DNA of 13,864 bases from DASUSF01 sp036375275 (lineage in GTDB: Bacteria; Pseudomonadota; Alphaproteobacteria; Geminicoccales; Geminicoccaceae). Below are positions 1 to 7,413 of the stretch, piece after piece. The notes beneath the pieces are model-generated. The model worked only from the letters and a program-made list of their open reading frames with translations. It was not told where the DNA came from and made no database searches. Position 1 is the stretch's first letter, and each line of letters opens with the position of its first letter. A program made the translations under genes and the position numbers. The stretch lies in contig DASUSF010000351.1 of assembly GCA_036375275.1 (NCBI GenBank), positions 1 through 13,864 of the forward strand, given 5' to 3'.

Positions 1-294
1 CAGGCTCAAGGCGATCGGGATCTCGATCAGCGTGTGCTTGCCCGCCTCGAGGGCGCGGACCGCCTGCTCCTCGTGCTGGTCGCTGGGGGTCGCCAGGATC
101 ACGATGTCGACCTCGGGGTCGGCCAGCGCCGCCTCGAGCGAGCCCGCCACCTTGCGGTAGCCGAAGCGCGCCGCGAACTCCCTGGCCGCATCCGGCCGGC
201 GGCCGACCACGGTGTGCAGCACGGCGCCGGTCTTCAACAGCGCCTCGGAGTGCCACACCCCCATCATGCCGTAGCCGACCATGCAGACGTTCAA
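1..294 (-). CDS. Gfo/Idh/MocA family oxidoreductase, N-terminal part (cut by window edge)
   Basis: The visible 98 codons encode an N-terminal Rossmann fold. It starts MNVCMVGYGMMGVWHSEAL, where GYGMMG is the dinucleotide-binding glycine loop. It continues with VVGRRPDAAREFAARFG (end of beta 2, cofactor ribose region) and PEVDIVILATPSDQHEEQA, the typical 'ATP...H' segment of this family. These enzymes oxidise or reduce sugars, inositols and related hydroxyl compounds with NAD(P). The start is TTG at 294, because the nearby ATG (298-296) runs into a stop after two codons. GGGAGG lies about 5 nt upstream of the TTG. The family's usual EKP motif reads EIP here (LIEIPIAL), so the conserved Lys is missing. 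The substrate cannot be told. It is the last visible gene of the aspS-side minus-strand run, 43 nt after the secreted protein gene. The C-terminal domain lies outside the window. Confidence 0.85.
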   Translation of the reverse strand, partial: MNVCMVGYGMMGVWHSEALLKTGAVLHTVVGRRPDAAREFAARFGYRKVAGSLEAALADPEVDIVILATPSDQHEEQAVRALEAGKHTLIEIPIALSL

Positions 295-337
295 GCCATC
301 CTCCCTGTCCTGATCCGATCGATCGCGAGGCCGCGCC

Positions 338-865
338 TCACTCGCGGCGCAGCCGGCCGCTCACCAGGCGCACCACGCGCCCGTCCTCGAGCCGGGTGAA
401 GCGGAGGTCCATCTCGTCGCCGGCGACCTTCCGGTCGTAGACGTGCATCTCATAGCCGCCCGTGTCGGTGATGGTGAGCGTGAACACCGAGAGCGTGTCG
501 TCGACCAGCCGCGCCCAGGCGTAGCCGGCCTGGCGGAACGGATCGTTCGGCCCGCGGGTCCGCCAGATCGCGGGGCGGCCGCTCGCCCGGAAGGACCGGC
601 TCGCGGTCTTGCGCGCGCCCCCCTGCTCGCGGCGCAGGACGGTCGCCCAGGTGACCGTGAACCCGTCGTCGCCATCCGGCGTGATCGAGACGTCGAGATC
701 GCGGCTCGCGAGCGGTTCGGGATCGTCGCCCCGGGTCTCGGCCAGCGCCTCGCCCCGCCACGTGCCGAAGAAGTCCTGAATCTCGGCCGCGTCCGCCGAA
801 GCCGCCCAGCCGATCGCGACCAATAGTAGACCGGCGAGCCGCCCGCCCCACGTCCCAGCCCACAT
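338..865 (-). CDS. Secreted protein of unknown function, 175 aa
   Basis: I do not recognise a family. The chosen start at 865 (MWAGTWGGRLAG) has GGGAGG 6 nt upstream. An in-frame ATG at 910 would add 15 residues and has no better ribosome site. Residues 1-26 form a signal peptide: Arg9, a hydrophobic stretch LLLVAIGWAA, and a likely cut after ADA. The mature part is about 149 residues, rich in alternating polar and hydrophobic segments (DLDVSITPDG, FTVTWATVLRR, LSVFTLTITD, YEMHVYDRKV, EMDLRFTRL). It starts with FFGTWRGEAL. This suggests an all-beta, lipocalin-like periplasmic barrel, which is inference only. It has no cysteine pair or catalytic motif that I can point to. It lies 73 nt downstream of a small membrane protein gene, in the same direction as aspS. 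Confidence 0.8.
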   Translation of the reverse strand: MWAGTWGGRLAGLLLVAIGWAASADAAEIQDFFGTWRGEALAETRGDDPEPLASRDLDVSITPDGDDGFTVTWATVLRREQGGARKTASRSFRASGRPAIWRTRGPNDPFRQAGYAWARLVDDTLSVFTLTITDTGGYEMHVYDRKVAGDEMDLRFTRLEDGRVVRLVSGRLRRE

Positions 866-938
866 CCGGTGCCTCCCGCGTGACCCCACCTCCCCGGAAT
901 CTATCGGCACGGACCGCCGGTGTCTTCCATGGCCTCGC

Positions 939-1220
939 TCAGCGCTCCGCGCGGGAGCTGATCCAGCGCCCGAATCCGACGAGGCCGAGCCAGGCGAGAC
1001 CGCCGAGCGACAGCATCAGCACCTCGAAGGGCCAGAGGTTGTGCGAGGTCGGATCGCCGCTCACCTGGACGACGAACAGGATCAGCCAGCCGAGCGCCAC
1101 GCCGGCCGAGACCTTCGCGAGCGTGTTGCTGAGCCCGTCCCAGCGGATCAGCGCCCCGATCTGGACCGTGAGGTAGAGCAGCGGCACGCCGACCAGCAGC
1201 CCCCCGACCGCGAGGTCCAT
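939..1220 (-). CDS. Small three-helix membrane protein, 93 aa
   Basis: This short inner-membrane protein has three predicted helices: about residues 3-22 (LAVGGLLVGVPLLYLTVQIG), 36-53 (VSAGVALGWLILFVVQV) and 66-87 (EVLMLSLGGLAWLGLVGFG). The tail is basic (RWISSRAER). The frame is open much further upstream, but that part is antisense-type noise inside aspS. The real start is taken as the ATG at 1220, 26 nt after the aspS stop, with a weak AAGGG upstream. The membrane character and the junction with aspS support it as a real gene, probably co-transcribed with aspS. I recognise no family and cannot give a function. The loop between helices 2 and 3 carries a Trp-Pro (SHNLWPFE). Confidence 0.75.
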   Translation of the reverse strand: MDLAVGGLLVGVPLLYLTVQIGALIRWDGLSNTLAKVSAGVALGWLILFVVQVSGDPTSHNLWPFEVLMLSLGGLAWLGLVGFGRWISSRAER

Positions 1221-1246
1221 GCCCACGCCCTTGACGCCCCCTTGTG

Positions 1247-3091
1247 TCAGCCGGCGTGCGGCGAGACCACCTCGGTCGGGCTCGGTCCCGCCGCCTCGTG
1301 CTCCTCGCGGAGCCGCTCGCGGGCGGCGAGCGAGAGCTGGATGTTGAGCTCCCTGAGCTGCCGTTCGTCGACCGGCGACGGCGCGCCCAGGAGCAGCTCC
1401 TGGGCCTGCTGGTTGAGCGGGAACGCGGTCACCTCGCGGATGTTTGGCGTGTCCGCCAGCAGCATCACGATCCGGTCGATCCCGGGCGCGATGCCGCCGT
1501 GCGGCGGCGCGCCGTAGTGCAGCGCCCGCCACATCCCGCCGAAGCGGGCCTCGAGCGCCTCCTTCGGATAGCCCGCGAGCGCGAACGCCTTCGCCATGAT
1601 GTCCGGGCGGTGGTTCCGGATCGCCCCCGAGCTGAGCTCGACCCCGTTGCAGACGATGTCGTACTGGAAGGCCAGGATCTCGAGCGGGTCGTCGCGCTCC
1701 AGGGCCTCGAGCCCACCCTGGGGCATCGAGAACGGGTTGTGCGAGAAGTCGACCTGCTTCCTGTCCTCGTCCCACTCGAACATCGGGAAGTCGACGATCC
1801 AGCAGAAGCGGTAGGCGCCCTGCTCGATCAGCTCGAGCTCCTCGCCGAGCCGGGTCCGGATCAGCCCCGCGAGCCGCTCCGCTTCGCGCGGCTCGGCGCA
1901 GACGAAGAACACCGCGTCCCCGGCACCGAGGTCCGCCGCGTCCCGCACCCGGTCGGTGCGCTCGGCATCGAGGAACTTCGCGACCGGACCCTTCGGCTCG
2001 CCCTCGCCATACTGAATGTAGCCGAGCCCAGGCGCGCCCAGGCTCTGGGCGTGCTCGACCATCTGGTCGAAGAACCGGCGCGGACGCCCGACCGCGCCGG
2101 GCGCCGGCACCGCCCGGACGACGGCGCCTCCCTCGATGGCGCGCGCGAACACCGCGAACCCGCCGCCCCGGAACGCGTCCGTGACGTCGGCGATCCGGAT
2201 CGGGTTCCGGAGGTCCGGCTTGTCGGTGCCGTAGGCGAGCATCGCGTCGCGGTAGGCCAGCCGCGGGAACGGCAGGGAGGTCGTGGTCCAGTCGGAAAAT
2301 TCGGTGAACACGCCGTGCATCACCGGCTCGACCGCGGCGAACACGTCCTCCTGCTCGACGAACGCCATCTCGAGGTCGAGCTGGTAGAACTCGCCCGGGC
2401 TCCGGTCGGCGCGCGCGTCCTCGTCCCGGAAGCACGGCGCGATCTGGAAGTAGCGGTCGAAGCCCGACATCATGAGCAGCTGCTTGTACTGCTGCGGCGC
2501 CTGCGGCAGGGCGTAGAACTTGCCGGGGTGGAGCCGGGACGGGACCAGGAAATCGCGCGCCCCCTCGGGTGAGCTTGCGGTCAGGATCGGCGTCTGCAGC
2601 TCGACGAAGCCCTGCGCCTCCATGCGCCTGCGGATGCTCGAGATGATCTTGGAGCGCAGCAGGATGTTCCGCTGCATGACCTCGCGCCGGAGATCCAGGA
2701 AGCGGTACCTGAGCCGGGTCTCCTCGGGAAAGTCGCGCTCGGCGTTGACCTGGACCGGGAGCGGCGTGTCGGACGGCGCCTCGAGCCCGAACGCGTCGGC
2801 CACCACCTCGACCTCGCCGGTGGGGAGCTTCGGGTTCACGGTCTCGGGCGTGCGTGCGACCACCCGGCCGGTCACCGTGATCACGCTCTCGAGCCGAACC
2901 GCTTCCGCCGCCTGGAAGAACGGCCGCTCGGGCTGGAACACCACCTGGGTGATGCCGTGATGGTCGCGCAGGTCGATGAACAGGAGCTGCCCGTGGTCGC
3001 GCTTCCTGTGCACCCAGCCCGAGAGGCGCACCACGAGGTCCTGGTGGCTGATCCTCGGCTCGCCGCAGGTGTGGGTGCGGTAAGGGTGCAT
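1247..3091 (-). CDS. aspS: Aspartyl-tRNA synthetase (probably non-discriminating Asp/Asn type)
   Basis: Class IIb synthetase of 614 aa that charges tRNA with aspartate in the cytoplasm. The N-terminal OB-fold anticodon domain covers about residues 1-110 (VRLSGWVHRKRDHGQLLFID). The catalytic core includes YRFLDLRR (129-136), FRDEDARADR of motif 2 (221-230) and GGIAPGIDRIVMLL of motif 3 (532-545). The bacterial insertion domain lies between motifs 2 and 3. The length is in the usual bacterial range (E. coli 590), with a short C-terminal extension. The start at 3091 (MHPYRTHTCG) has GGAGG 5 nt upstream and matches the family N-terminus; an in-frame ATG at 3148 is less likely. His33, in RDHG, is the residue found in non-discriminating enzymes such as that of Pseudomonas aeruginosa, where E. 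coli has Leu. That predicts mischarging of tRNA-Asn and a need for GatCAB. It is divergent from rnd across 166 nt. Confidence 0.97.
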   Translation of the reverse strand: MHPYRTHTCGEPRISHQDLVVRLSGWVHRKRDHGQLLFIDLRDHHGITQVVFQPERPFFQAAEAVRLESVITVTGRVVARTPETVNPKLPTGEVEVVADAFGLEAPSDTPLPVQVNAERDFPEETRLRYRFLDLRREVMQRNILLRSKIISSIRRRMEAQGFVELQTPILTASSPEGARDFLVPSRLHPGKFYALPQAPQQYKQLLMMSGFDRYFQIAPCFRDEDARADRSPGEFYQLDLEMAFVEQEDVFAAVEPVMHGVFTEFSDWTTTSLPFPRLAYRDAMLAYGTDKPDLRNPIRIADVTDAFRGGGFAVFARAIEGGAVVRAVPAPGAVGRPRRFFDQMVEHAQSLGAPGLGYIQYGEGEPKGPVAKFLDAERTDRVRDAADLGAGDAVFFVCAEPREAERLAGLIRTRLGEELELIEQGAYRFCWIVDFPMFEWDEDRKQVDFSHNPFSMPQGGLEALERDDPLEILAFQYDIVCNGVELSSGAIRNHRPDIMAKAFALAGYPKEALEARFGGMWRALHYGAPPHGGIAPGIDRIVMLLADTPNIREVTAFPLNQQAQELLLGAPSPVDERQLRELNIQLSLAARERLREEHEAAGPSPTEVVSPHAG

Positions 3092-3197
3092 GCCCGCCTC
3101 CGAGCAGGTGAACGACGCTATCGCGTGCGGGTTGACGGCCGCGCGCAAGAGGTCATGGTTGCGGCGCGCGAGTCAAGGTGGCAGGGGCCCGCGGTCC

Positions 3198-3227
3198 TTT
3201 ACGGGTTGGATGCTCCTCGCCTACATT
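3198..3227 (+). promoter_or_regulatory. Candidate sigma-70-type promoter of rnd
   Basis: TTTACG (3198-3203) and TACATT (3222-3227) are separated by 18 nt, and each matches four of six consensus bases. The TACATT box lies 30 nt before the rnd ATG, leaving a leader of roughly 24 nt that holds GGGAG. It is the best match in a GC-rich gap but could be chance. Confidence 0.35.
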
Positions 3228-3241
3228 CGCGCGCTGCGCGA
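3227..3241. promoter_or_regulatory. Inverted repeat over the likely rnd transcription start
   Basis: TCGCGC (3227-3232) and GCGCGA (3236-3241) form perfect 6-bp arms around a 3-nt spacer. The element starts at the last base of the candidate -10 box and ends before the ribosome site. It could be an operator or a small hairpin at the mRNA 5' end. In GC-rich DNA such arms also arise by chance. Confidence 0.25.
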
Positions 3242-3257
3242 GCACGGGCGGGAGCGG

Positions 3258-4418
3258 ATGAGCCTTCTTGTCGACACTTCCGGGATCGAGACGTTCTGCC
3301 GCGAGCTGCGCGCCGAGCCCTACGTCGCGATCGACACCGAGTTCATGCGGGACCGGACCTACTACCCGAAGCTCTGCCTGGTGCAGGTCGCCGGGCGGGA
3401 CCGGTTCGCGGCGATCGATCCCCTGGCACCCGGCGCATCGCTCGACCCGCTCCTCGAGCTGCTCGAGGCGCCGGAGGTGGTCAAGGTGTTCCACGCCGCG
3501 CGCCAGGACATCGAGATCTTCTACCGGCTGTCGGGGCGGATCCCGGCGCCGCTGTTCGACACCCAGCTCGCCGCGATGGTGCTCGGCTACGGCGAGGAGG
3601 TCGGCTACGAGACCCTGGTCCAGCAGGTCGCCAAGGGCAAGGTCGACAAGAGCTCGCGCTTCACGGACTGGTCGCGGCGCCCGCTGAGCGCGCAGCAGCT
3701 GGCGTACGCGCTCGCCGACGTGACCCACCTCCGCGTGGTGTACGAGCGCCTGAGCCGGCAGCTGGAGGAATCGGGGCGCTCCTCGTGGCTCGACGAGGAG
3801 CTCGCCACCCTGACCGACCCCAACGCCTACGAGCAACCTCCCGAGACCGCATGGAAACGGATCAAGGTGCGCTCGCGCGAGCCCCGCTTCCTCGCCATCG
3901 TGCAGGCCCTCGCCGCCTGGCGCGAGCGGGAGGCCCAACGGCGCGACCTGCCGCGCAACCGGATCCTGCGCGACGACATCCTGCTCGAGGTCGCGGCCAA
4001 CCGGCCGACCGCGGCGGCGGAGGTCAGCGGACTCCGCCGGGTGAGCGTCGACGCCGCGAGCGCGCGCGGCATCGCGGAAGCGGTCGAGGGCGCGATGCAG
4101 CTGCCGGCCGACCGCCTGCCGAAGCTCGCCGCCCCGGTCAAGCTGCCGCGCGGGATCGGCCCCTTGGTCGACCTGCTGCGCACGCTGCTGAAGTTCCAGT
4201 GCGAGGAGCACGAGGTGGCGCAGCGCCTGATCGCGAACACCGACGAGCTGGAGCAGATCGCGGCCTTCGACGCCCCCGACGTCCCGGCGCTGCGCGGCTG
4301 GCGGCGGCAGGTGTTCGGCGAGGCGGCGCTCGCGCTGAAGCGGGGCGAGCTCGCCTTCACCGTGGTCGGCGGCAAGGTCAGGATCGTGCCGATCGCCGCG
4401 AACGTCGCGGCCGACTGA
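3258..4418 (+). CDS. rnd: Ribonuclease D
   Basis: Cytoplasmic 3'-5' exoribonuclease of 386 aa that trims tRNA precursors and other small RNAs. It is a DEDDy-type nuclease. Exo I is VAIDTEFMRDRTYYPKLC, with Asp26 and Glu28. Exo II is VFHAARQDIEIF, with Asp84. Exo III has Tyr150 and Asp154 in YALAD. All four metal ligands and the Tyr are present. An HRDC domain follows at about residues 211-280 (LAIVQALAAWREREAQRRD, then LPRNRILRDDILLEVA). The length matches the family (E. coli 375). The start at 3258 (MSLLVDTSGIETF) fits the family N-terminus. GGGAG lies only about 3 nt upstream, so initiation may be modest. In-frame upstream ATGs would add unrelated residues. It is the first gene of a plus-strand operon and divergent from aspS. 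Confidence 0.96.
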   Translation: MSLLVDTSGIETFCRELRAEPYVAIDTEFMRDRTYYPKLCLVQVAGRDRFAAIDPLAPGASLDPLLELLEAPEVVKVFHAARQDIEIFYRLSGRIPAPLFDTQLAAMVLGYGEEVGYETLVQQVAKGKVDKSSRFTDWSRRPLSAQQLAYALADVTHLRVVYERLSRQLEESGRSSWLDEELATLTDPNAYEQPPETAWKRIKVRSREPRFLAIVQALAAWREREAQRRDLPRNRILRDDILLEVAANRPTAAAEVSGLRRVSVDAASARGIAEAVEGAMQLPADRLPKLAAPVKLPRGIGPLVDLLRTLLKFQCEEHEVAQRLIANTDELEQIAAFDAPDVPALRGWRRQVFGEAALALKRGELAFTVVGGKVRIVPIAANVAAD

Positions 4419-4423
4419 ACCCG

Positions 4424-5278
4424 ATGGCGGACGCACCGGACCCGCTGCTGGTGGTCGGGCGGACCAGCTTCCTCGCCCGGCACACGCTCGCGGCGCTGGG
4501 CGAGCGCCGGGCGCGCGCGGTCTCGCACGACCAGCTGGACGATCCGCGACTGCTCGACGGCGTCGGCTGCGCGGTCAGCTTCGCCAAGCACCCGGGCATC
4601 CATCAGGACGGCTACGACCTCGAGCGGGACGACCCGGACGTCCGCCTCGCCCGACGCATCGGGGAGCGGCCGGTCCGCTTCCTGATGCTCAGCAGCCGCA
4701 AGGTCTACGCGCCGGCCGAGCGGCCGCTGCACGAGACCATGCCGCTCGGGCCGAGCGACGCCTACGGGCGGAACAAGCTCGCCGTGGAGCAGCGGCTCCG
4801 GGCGCTGCTCGGAGAGCGGCTGGTGGTCCTCCGGCTCGCCAACATCTTCGGCTTCGAGGTCGAGCCGGGCCGGCGCACCTTCGCGGCACTCCTGCTCCGC
4901 ACGCTCCGGGAGAAGGGGCAGATCCGGTTCGACATGAGCCCGTTCGTCGAGCGGGATTTTCTTCCCGCCGAGCGCGCCGGGGCGATCATCGCCGGCCTGA
5001 CGCAGCCGCTCGGGCGCGCCCTGCCCTCGCCGCTCAACATCGGCTCCGGCGTCGGCCTGGCCTGCGGATTGCTCGGGCTCTGGGTGATCGAGGGCTACGG
5101 CCGGGGCGAGCTGGTGATCGAGCGGCCGGACGAACGGGACGCCTTCGTGCTCGACGTCCGCAGGCTCGAGGCGCTGACGGGCCCGGTGATCGAGCGGGAC
5201 GGGCTCCGCGAGGCGTGCCGGGAGCTCGGACGCCGCCTCGGGACGCAGCCGGGCGCTATGCCGTCCACCGGACGTTAA
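4424..5278 (+). CDS. NAD-dependent epimerase/dehydratase-like protein (extended SDR), 284 aa
   Basis: Member of the extended short-chain dehydrogenase superfamily, which modifies nucleotide sugars in the cytoplasm. A Rossmann N-terminus (DPLLVVGRTSFLARHTLAAL) is followed by the catalytic region: Ser90/Ser91 in LMLSSRKVYAP, then Tyr114 and Lys118 in DAYGRNKLAVEQ. Later come VVLRLANIFGFE and SPLNIGSG, typical of epimerases. The glycine loop is degenerate: only Gly12 of the usual GxxGxxG remains, the next two being Ser15 and Ala18. Cofactor binding may therefore be altered, while the Ser-Tyr-Lys triad is intact. The gene starts 5 nt after the rnd stop without a clear Shine-Dalgarno site, which suggests translational coupling. 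The substrate is unknown; a role in cell-surface polysaccharide would fit the c-di-GMP gene downstream, but that is inference. Confidence 0.85.
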   Translation: MADAPDPLLVVGRTSFLARHTLAALGERRARAVSHDQLDDPRLLDGVGCAVSFAKHPGIHQDGYDLERDDPDVRLARRIGERPVRFLMLSSRKVYAPAERPLHETMPLGPSDAYGRNKLAVEQRLRALLGERLVVLRLANIFGFEVEPGRRTFAALLLRTLREKGQIRFDMSPFVERDFLPAERAGAIIAGLTQPLGRALPSPLNIGSGVGLACGLLGLWVIEGYGRGELVIERPDERDAFVLDVRRLEALTGPVIERDGLREACRELGRRLGTQPGAMPSTGR

Positions 5279-5294
5279 GAAACAAGGCCGCATC

Positions 5295-7397
5295 ATGACC
5301 ATCATCCGCACCCGCGAAGGCCCCTACGCATCGATGGTCGCTTCGAGCCTCCAGGAGCGCGAGGTCGCGCGCGAGGGCATCCGGTCGCTCGCGGCGCGGA
5401 TGACCCGGCGCTACCTGATCGCGCTGTGCATCATCGCGCTGCTCTCGATCACCGCGTTCAGCGGCACCCGCCTGATCATCCGGCATCAGGACGAGAACTT
5501 CACGGTCATCAACGTCGCCAGCCGGCAGCGGATGCTGACGCAGGAGATCGCCAACCTCGCGCTGCGCATGGCGGTCCACGAGGATCCGGCGACCCGCGCC
5601 CGGGCGCGCGTCGGGCTCGGCCGCGCGATCAACGTCATGGAGCGCTCGCACCGGGCGCTGATCCACGGCGACGCCGAGTACGGCCTCCGAGCGGAGTCGC
5701 GCTCGGCGCTCCGCCGGATGTACTTCGCGCCCCCGCTCGAGCTCGACCTGCTGGTCAGCGACTTCCTGCTCAGCGCGGCGAGCCTGACCGCCCTCGCCGA
5801 CGGCTCGATCGAGCCCGACCATGCGGACCTCCGCCGGGTGCGCGATGCCGCGGCGGGCCGGCTGCTGCGGGCGCTCGACATCGCGGTGACGCGCTACGAG
5901 GAGGCTGCGGCCAGGGAGGTCGAGGATCTGCGCCGGGCCGAGCTCGCGGTGCTCCTGGTCACCCTCCTGGTCCTCGTCCTGGTGGCGCTGCTCATCTTCC
6001 GCCCGATGGTCGCGCGGTTCCGGCTCGAGGCCCATCGCTTCCTCGAGTCGCAGGATGCCCTGGAGCGGGTGGCGCACCACGACGAGCTCACCGGCCTGCC
6101 GAACCGGACGCTGTTCCAGCTGCGGCTCGAGATGGCGCTCGCCCAGGCGCGCCGCGACGGCACGCTCACCGCGGTCCTGCAACTCGACCTCGACCACTTC
6201 AAGGACGTGAACGACACGCTCGGCCATGCCGCCGGCGACCGGCTGCTGAGCGAGATCGCGTCCCGGCTGACGGAGATGCTGCGCGACACCGACACCGTCG
6301 CCCGCGTCGGCGGCGACGAGTTCGCCCTTATCCTGACCGGGCTCAAGAGCCCGCACCAGGTGGTGCCGGTGGCGGAGAAGATCGTCGAGGCGATCGGCCG
6401 GCCGGTGGATCATGGCGACCATGCGGTCCACACCAGCGCGAGCATCGGGATCACCTTGTTCCCGTCGGACGACGAGGAGCCGGAGCAGCTCCTGAAGAAC
6501 GCGGACATCGCGCTGTACCAGGCCAAGGCCCAGGGCCGGAACACCTTCACCTTCTTCATCAGCGAGATGAAGGTCCGGGTCGAGCGGCGGGCCCAGCTCG
6601 AGAGCGATCTGCGCCGGGCGCTGAGCGCCGACGAGTTCGAGCTCCACTTCCAGCCGCAGGTCCGGCTCGCCGATCGTGCGACGGTCGGCATCGAGGCGCT
6701 GCTCCGCTGGCGTCACCCGCGCCACGGCCTGATCACGCCGTCGGCGTTCCTTGCGGTCGCCGAGGAGACCAACCTGATCGTGCCGATCGGCTTCGCGATG
6801 CTGGAGCGCGCCGCGCGTGCGCTGCGCTCGCTGGACGAGGCCGGCCTGCCGCCGCTCCGGCTCGCCCTCAATCTGGCGGGCGCGCAGCTCCGCTCGCCGG
6901 GCTTCATCGAGACCTTCGAGACCGCCCTCGGCGAGGCCGGCGTCGCGCCCGACCGGCTCGAGGTGGAGATCACCGAAGGCATCATGCTCGGTCGCGGCCA
7001 CGAGAAGATCGCGACCGTGCTCGACGAGCTGCGCCGGCTCGGGGTCTCGATCGCGGTCGACGACTTCGGCACCGGCCAGGCCTCGCTCACCCACCTCAAG
7101 CGGGTGAAGGTCGACCGGCTCAAGATCGACCGGAGCTTCGTGCGCGACATCGGGATCGATCCGGACGACGCGGCGATCGTCCGCGCGGTCACCAACCTCG
7201 GGCACTCGCTGGCCCTCGAGGTCATCGCCGAGGGGGTCGAGCACGAGGACCAGCTCACGTTCCTGAAGCTGCAGGGCTGCGACCTCGCGCAGGGCTACCT
7301 GTTCAGCCGCCCGATCCCGCCGGAGGAAATCGTCGACCACCTGCGCGCGAGCGAGGTCGCGGCGCCGGACGGGCGCCAGCGCCAGCGGCTGGCCTGA
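5295..7397 (+). CDS. Membrane-bound diguanylate cyclase/phosphodiesterase (PilJ-like sensor, GGDEF, EAL)
   Basis: Bifunctional cyclic-di-GMP enzyme of 700 aa in the inner membrane. About 39 cytoplasmic residues precede a first membrane helix (40-57). A periplasmic helical sensor (about 58-215) includes NVASRQRMLTQEIANLALR, the 'RQRMLSQ' signature of PilJ/NarX-type sensors. A second helix (216-236) follows. The GGDEF domain spans about 260-420, with GGDEF at 339-343 and an intact inhibitory I-site RDTD at 330-333, exactly five residues before it. The EAL domain spans about 435-690, with EAL at 467-469, the metal-binding DDFGTG at 589-594 and Glu646 in AEGVE. Both active sites look complete. 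The start at 5295 is 16 nt after the epimerase gene with a weak AAGG; Met14 and Met36 are alternatives. Its 3' end is convergent with pdxY, 16 nt apart. Confidence 0.95.
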   Translation: MTIIRTREGPYASMVASSLQEREVAREGIRSLAARMTRRYLIALCIIALLSITAFSGTRLIIRHQDENFTVINVASRQRMLTQEIANLALRMAVHEDPATRARARVGLGRAINVMERSHRALIHGDAEYGLRAESRSALRRMYFAPPLELDLLVSDFLLSAASLTALADGSIEPDHADLRRVRDAAAGRLLRALDIAVTRYEEAAAREVEDLRRAELAVLLVTLLVLVLVALLIFRPMVARFRLEAHRFLESQDALERVAHHDELTGLPNRTLFQLRLEMALAQARRDGTLTAVLQLDLDHFKDVNDTLGHAAGDRLLSEIASRLTEMLRDTDTVARVGGDEFALILTGLKSPHQVVPVAEKIVEAIGRPVDHGDHAVHTSASIGITLFPSDDEEPEQLLKNADIALYQAKAQGRNTFTFFISEMKVRVERRAQLESDLRRALSADEFELHFQPQVRLADRATVGIEALLRWRHPRHGLITPSAFLAVAEETNLIVPIGFAMLERAARALRSLDEAGLPPLRLALNLAGAQLRSPGFIETFETALGEAGVAPDRLEVEITEGIMLGRGHEKIATVLDELRRLGVSIAVDDFGTGQASLTHLKRVKVDRLKIDRSFVRDIGIDPDDAAIVRAVTNLGHSLALEVIAEGVEHEDQLTFLKLQGCDLAQGYLFSRPIPPEEIVDHLRASEVAAPDGRQRQRLA

Positions 7398-7413
7398 GCG
7401 GGCCGCCGCCGGG

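Noticed and set aside
1244..2572. A 442-codon open frame on the plus strand opposite aspS
   Set aside because: The product is Arg/Leu/Val-rich without domains and lies fully antisense to a conserved synthetase.
5256..7340. A 694-codon open frame on the minus strand opposite the GGDEF-EAL gene
   Set aside because: Its product is a low-complexity Arg/Asp/Glu/Leu/Val-rich string without motifs. It is the antisense shadow expected in high-GC coding DNA with strong third-position bias; the sense frame has complete GGDEF and EAL motifs.
7398..7413. GC-rich 16-nt gap between convergent GGDEF-EAL and pdxY genes as a terminator
   Set aside because: Only a 4-bp complementary pair (CTGA/TCAG) is present and there is no T-run; too weak to call.
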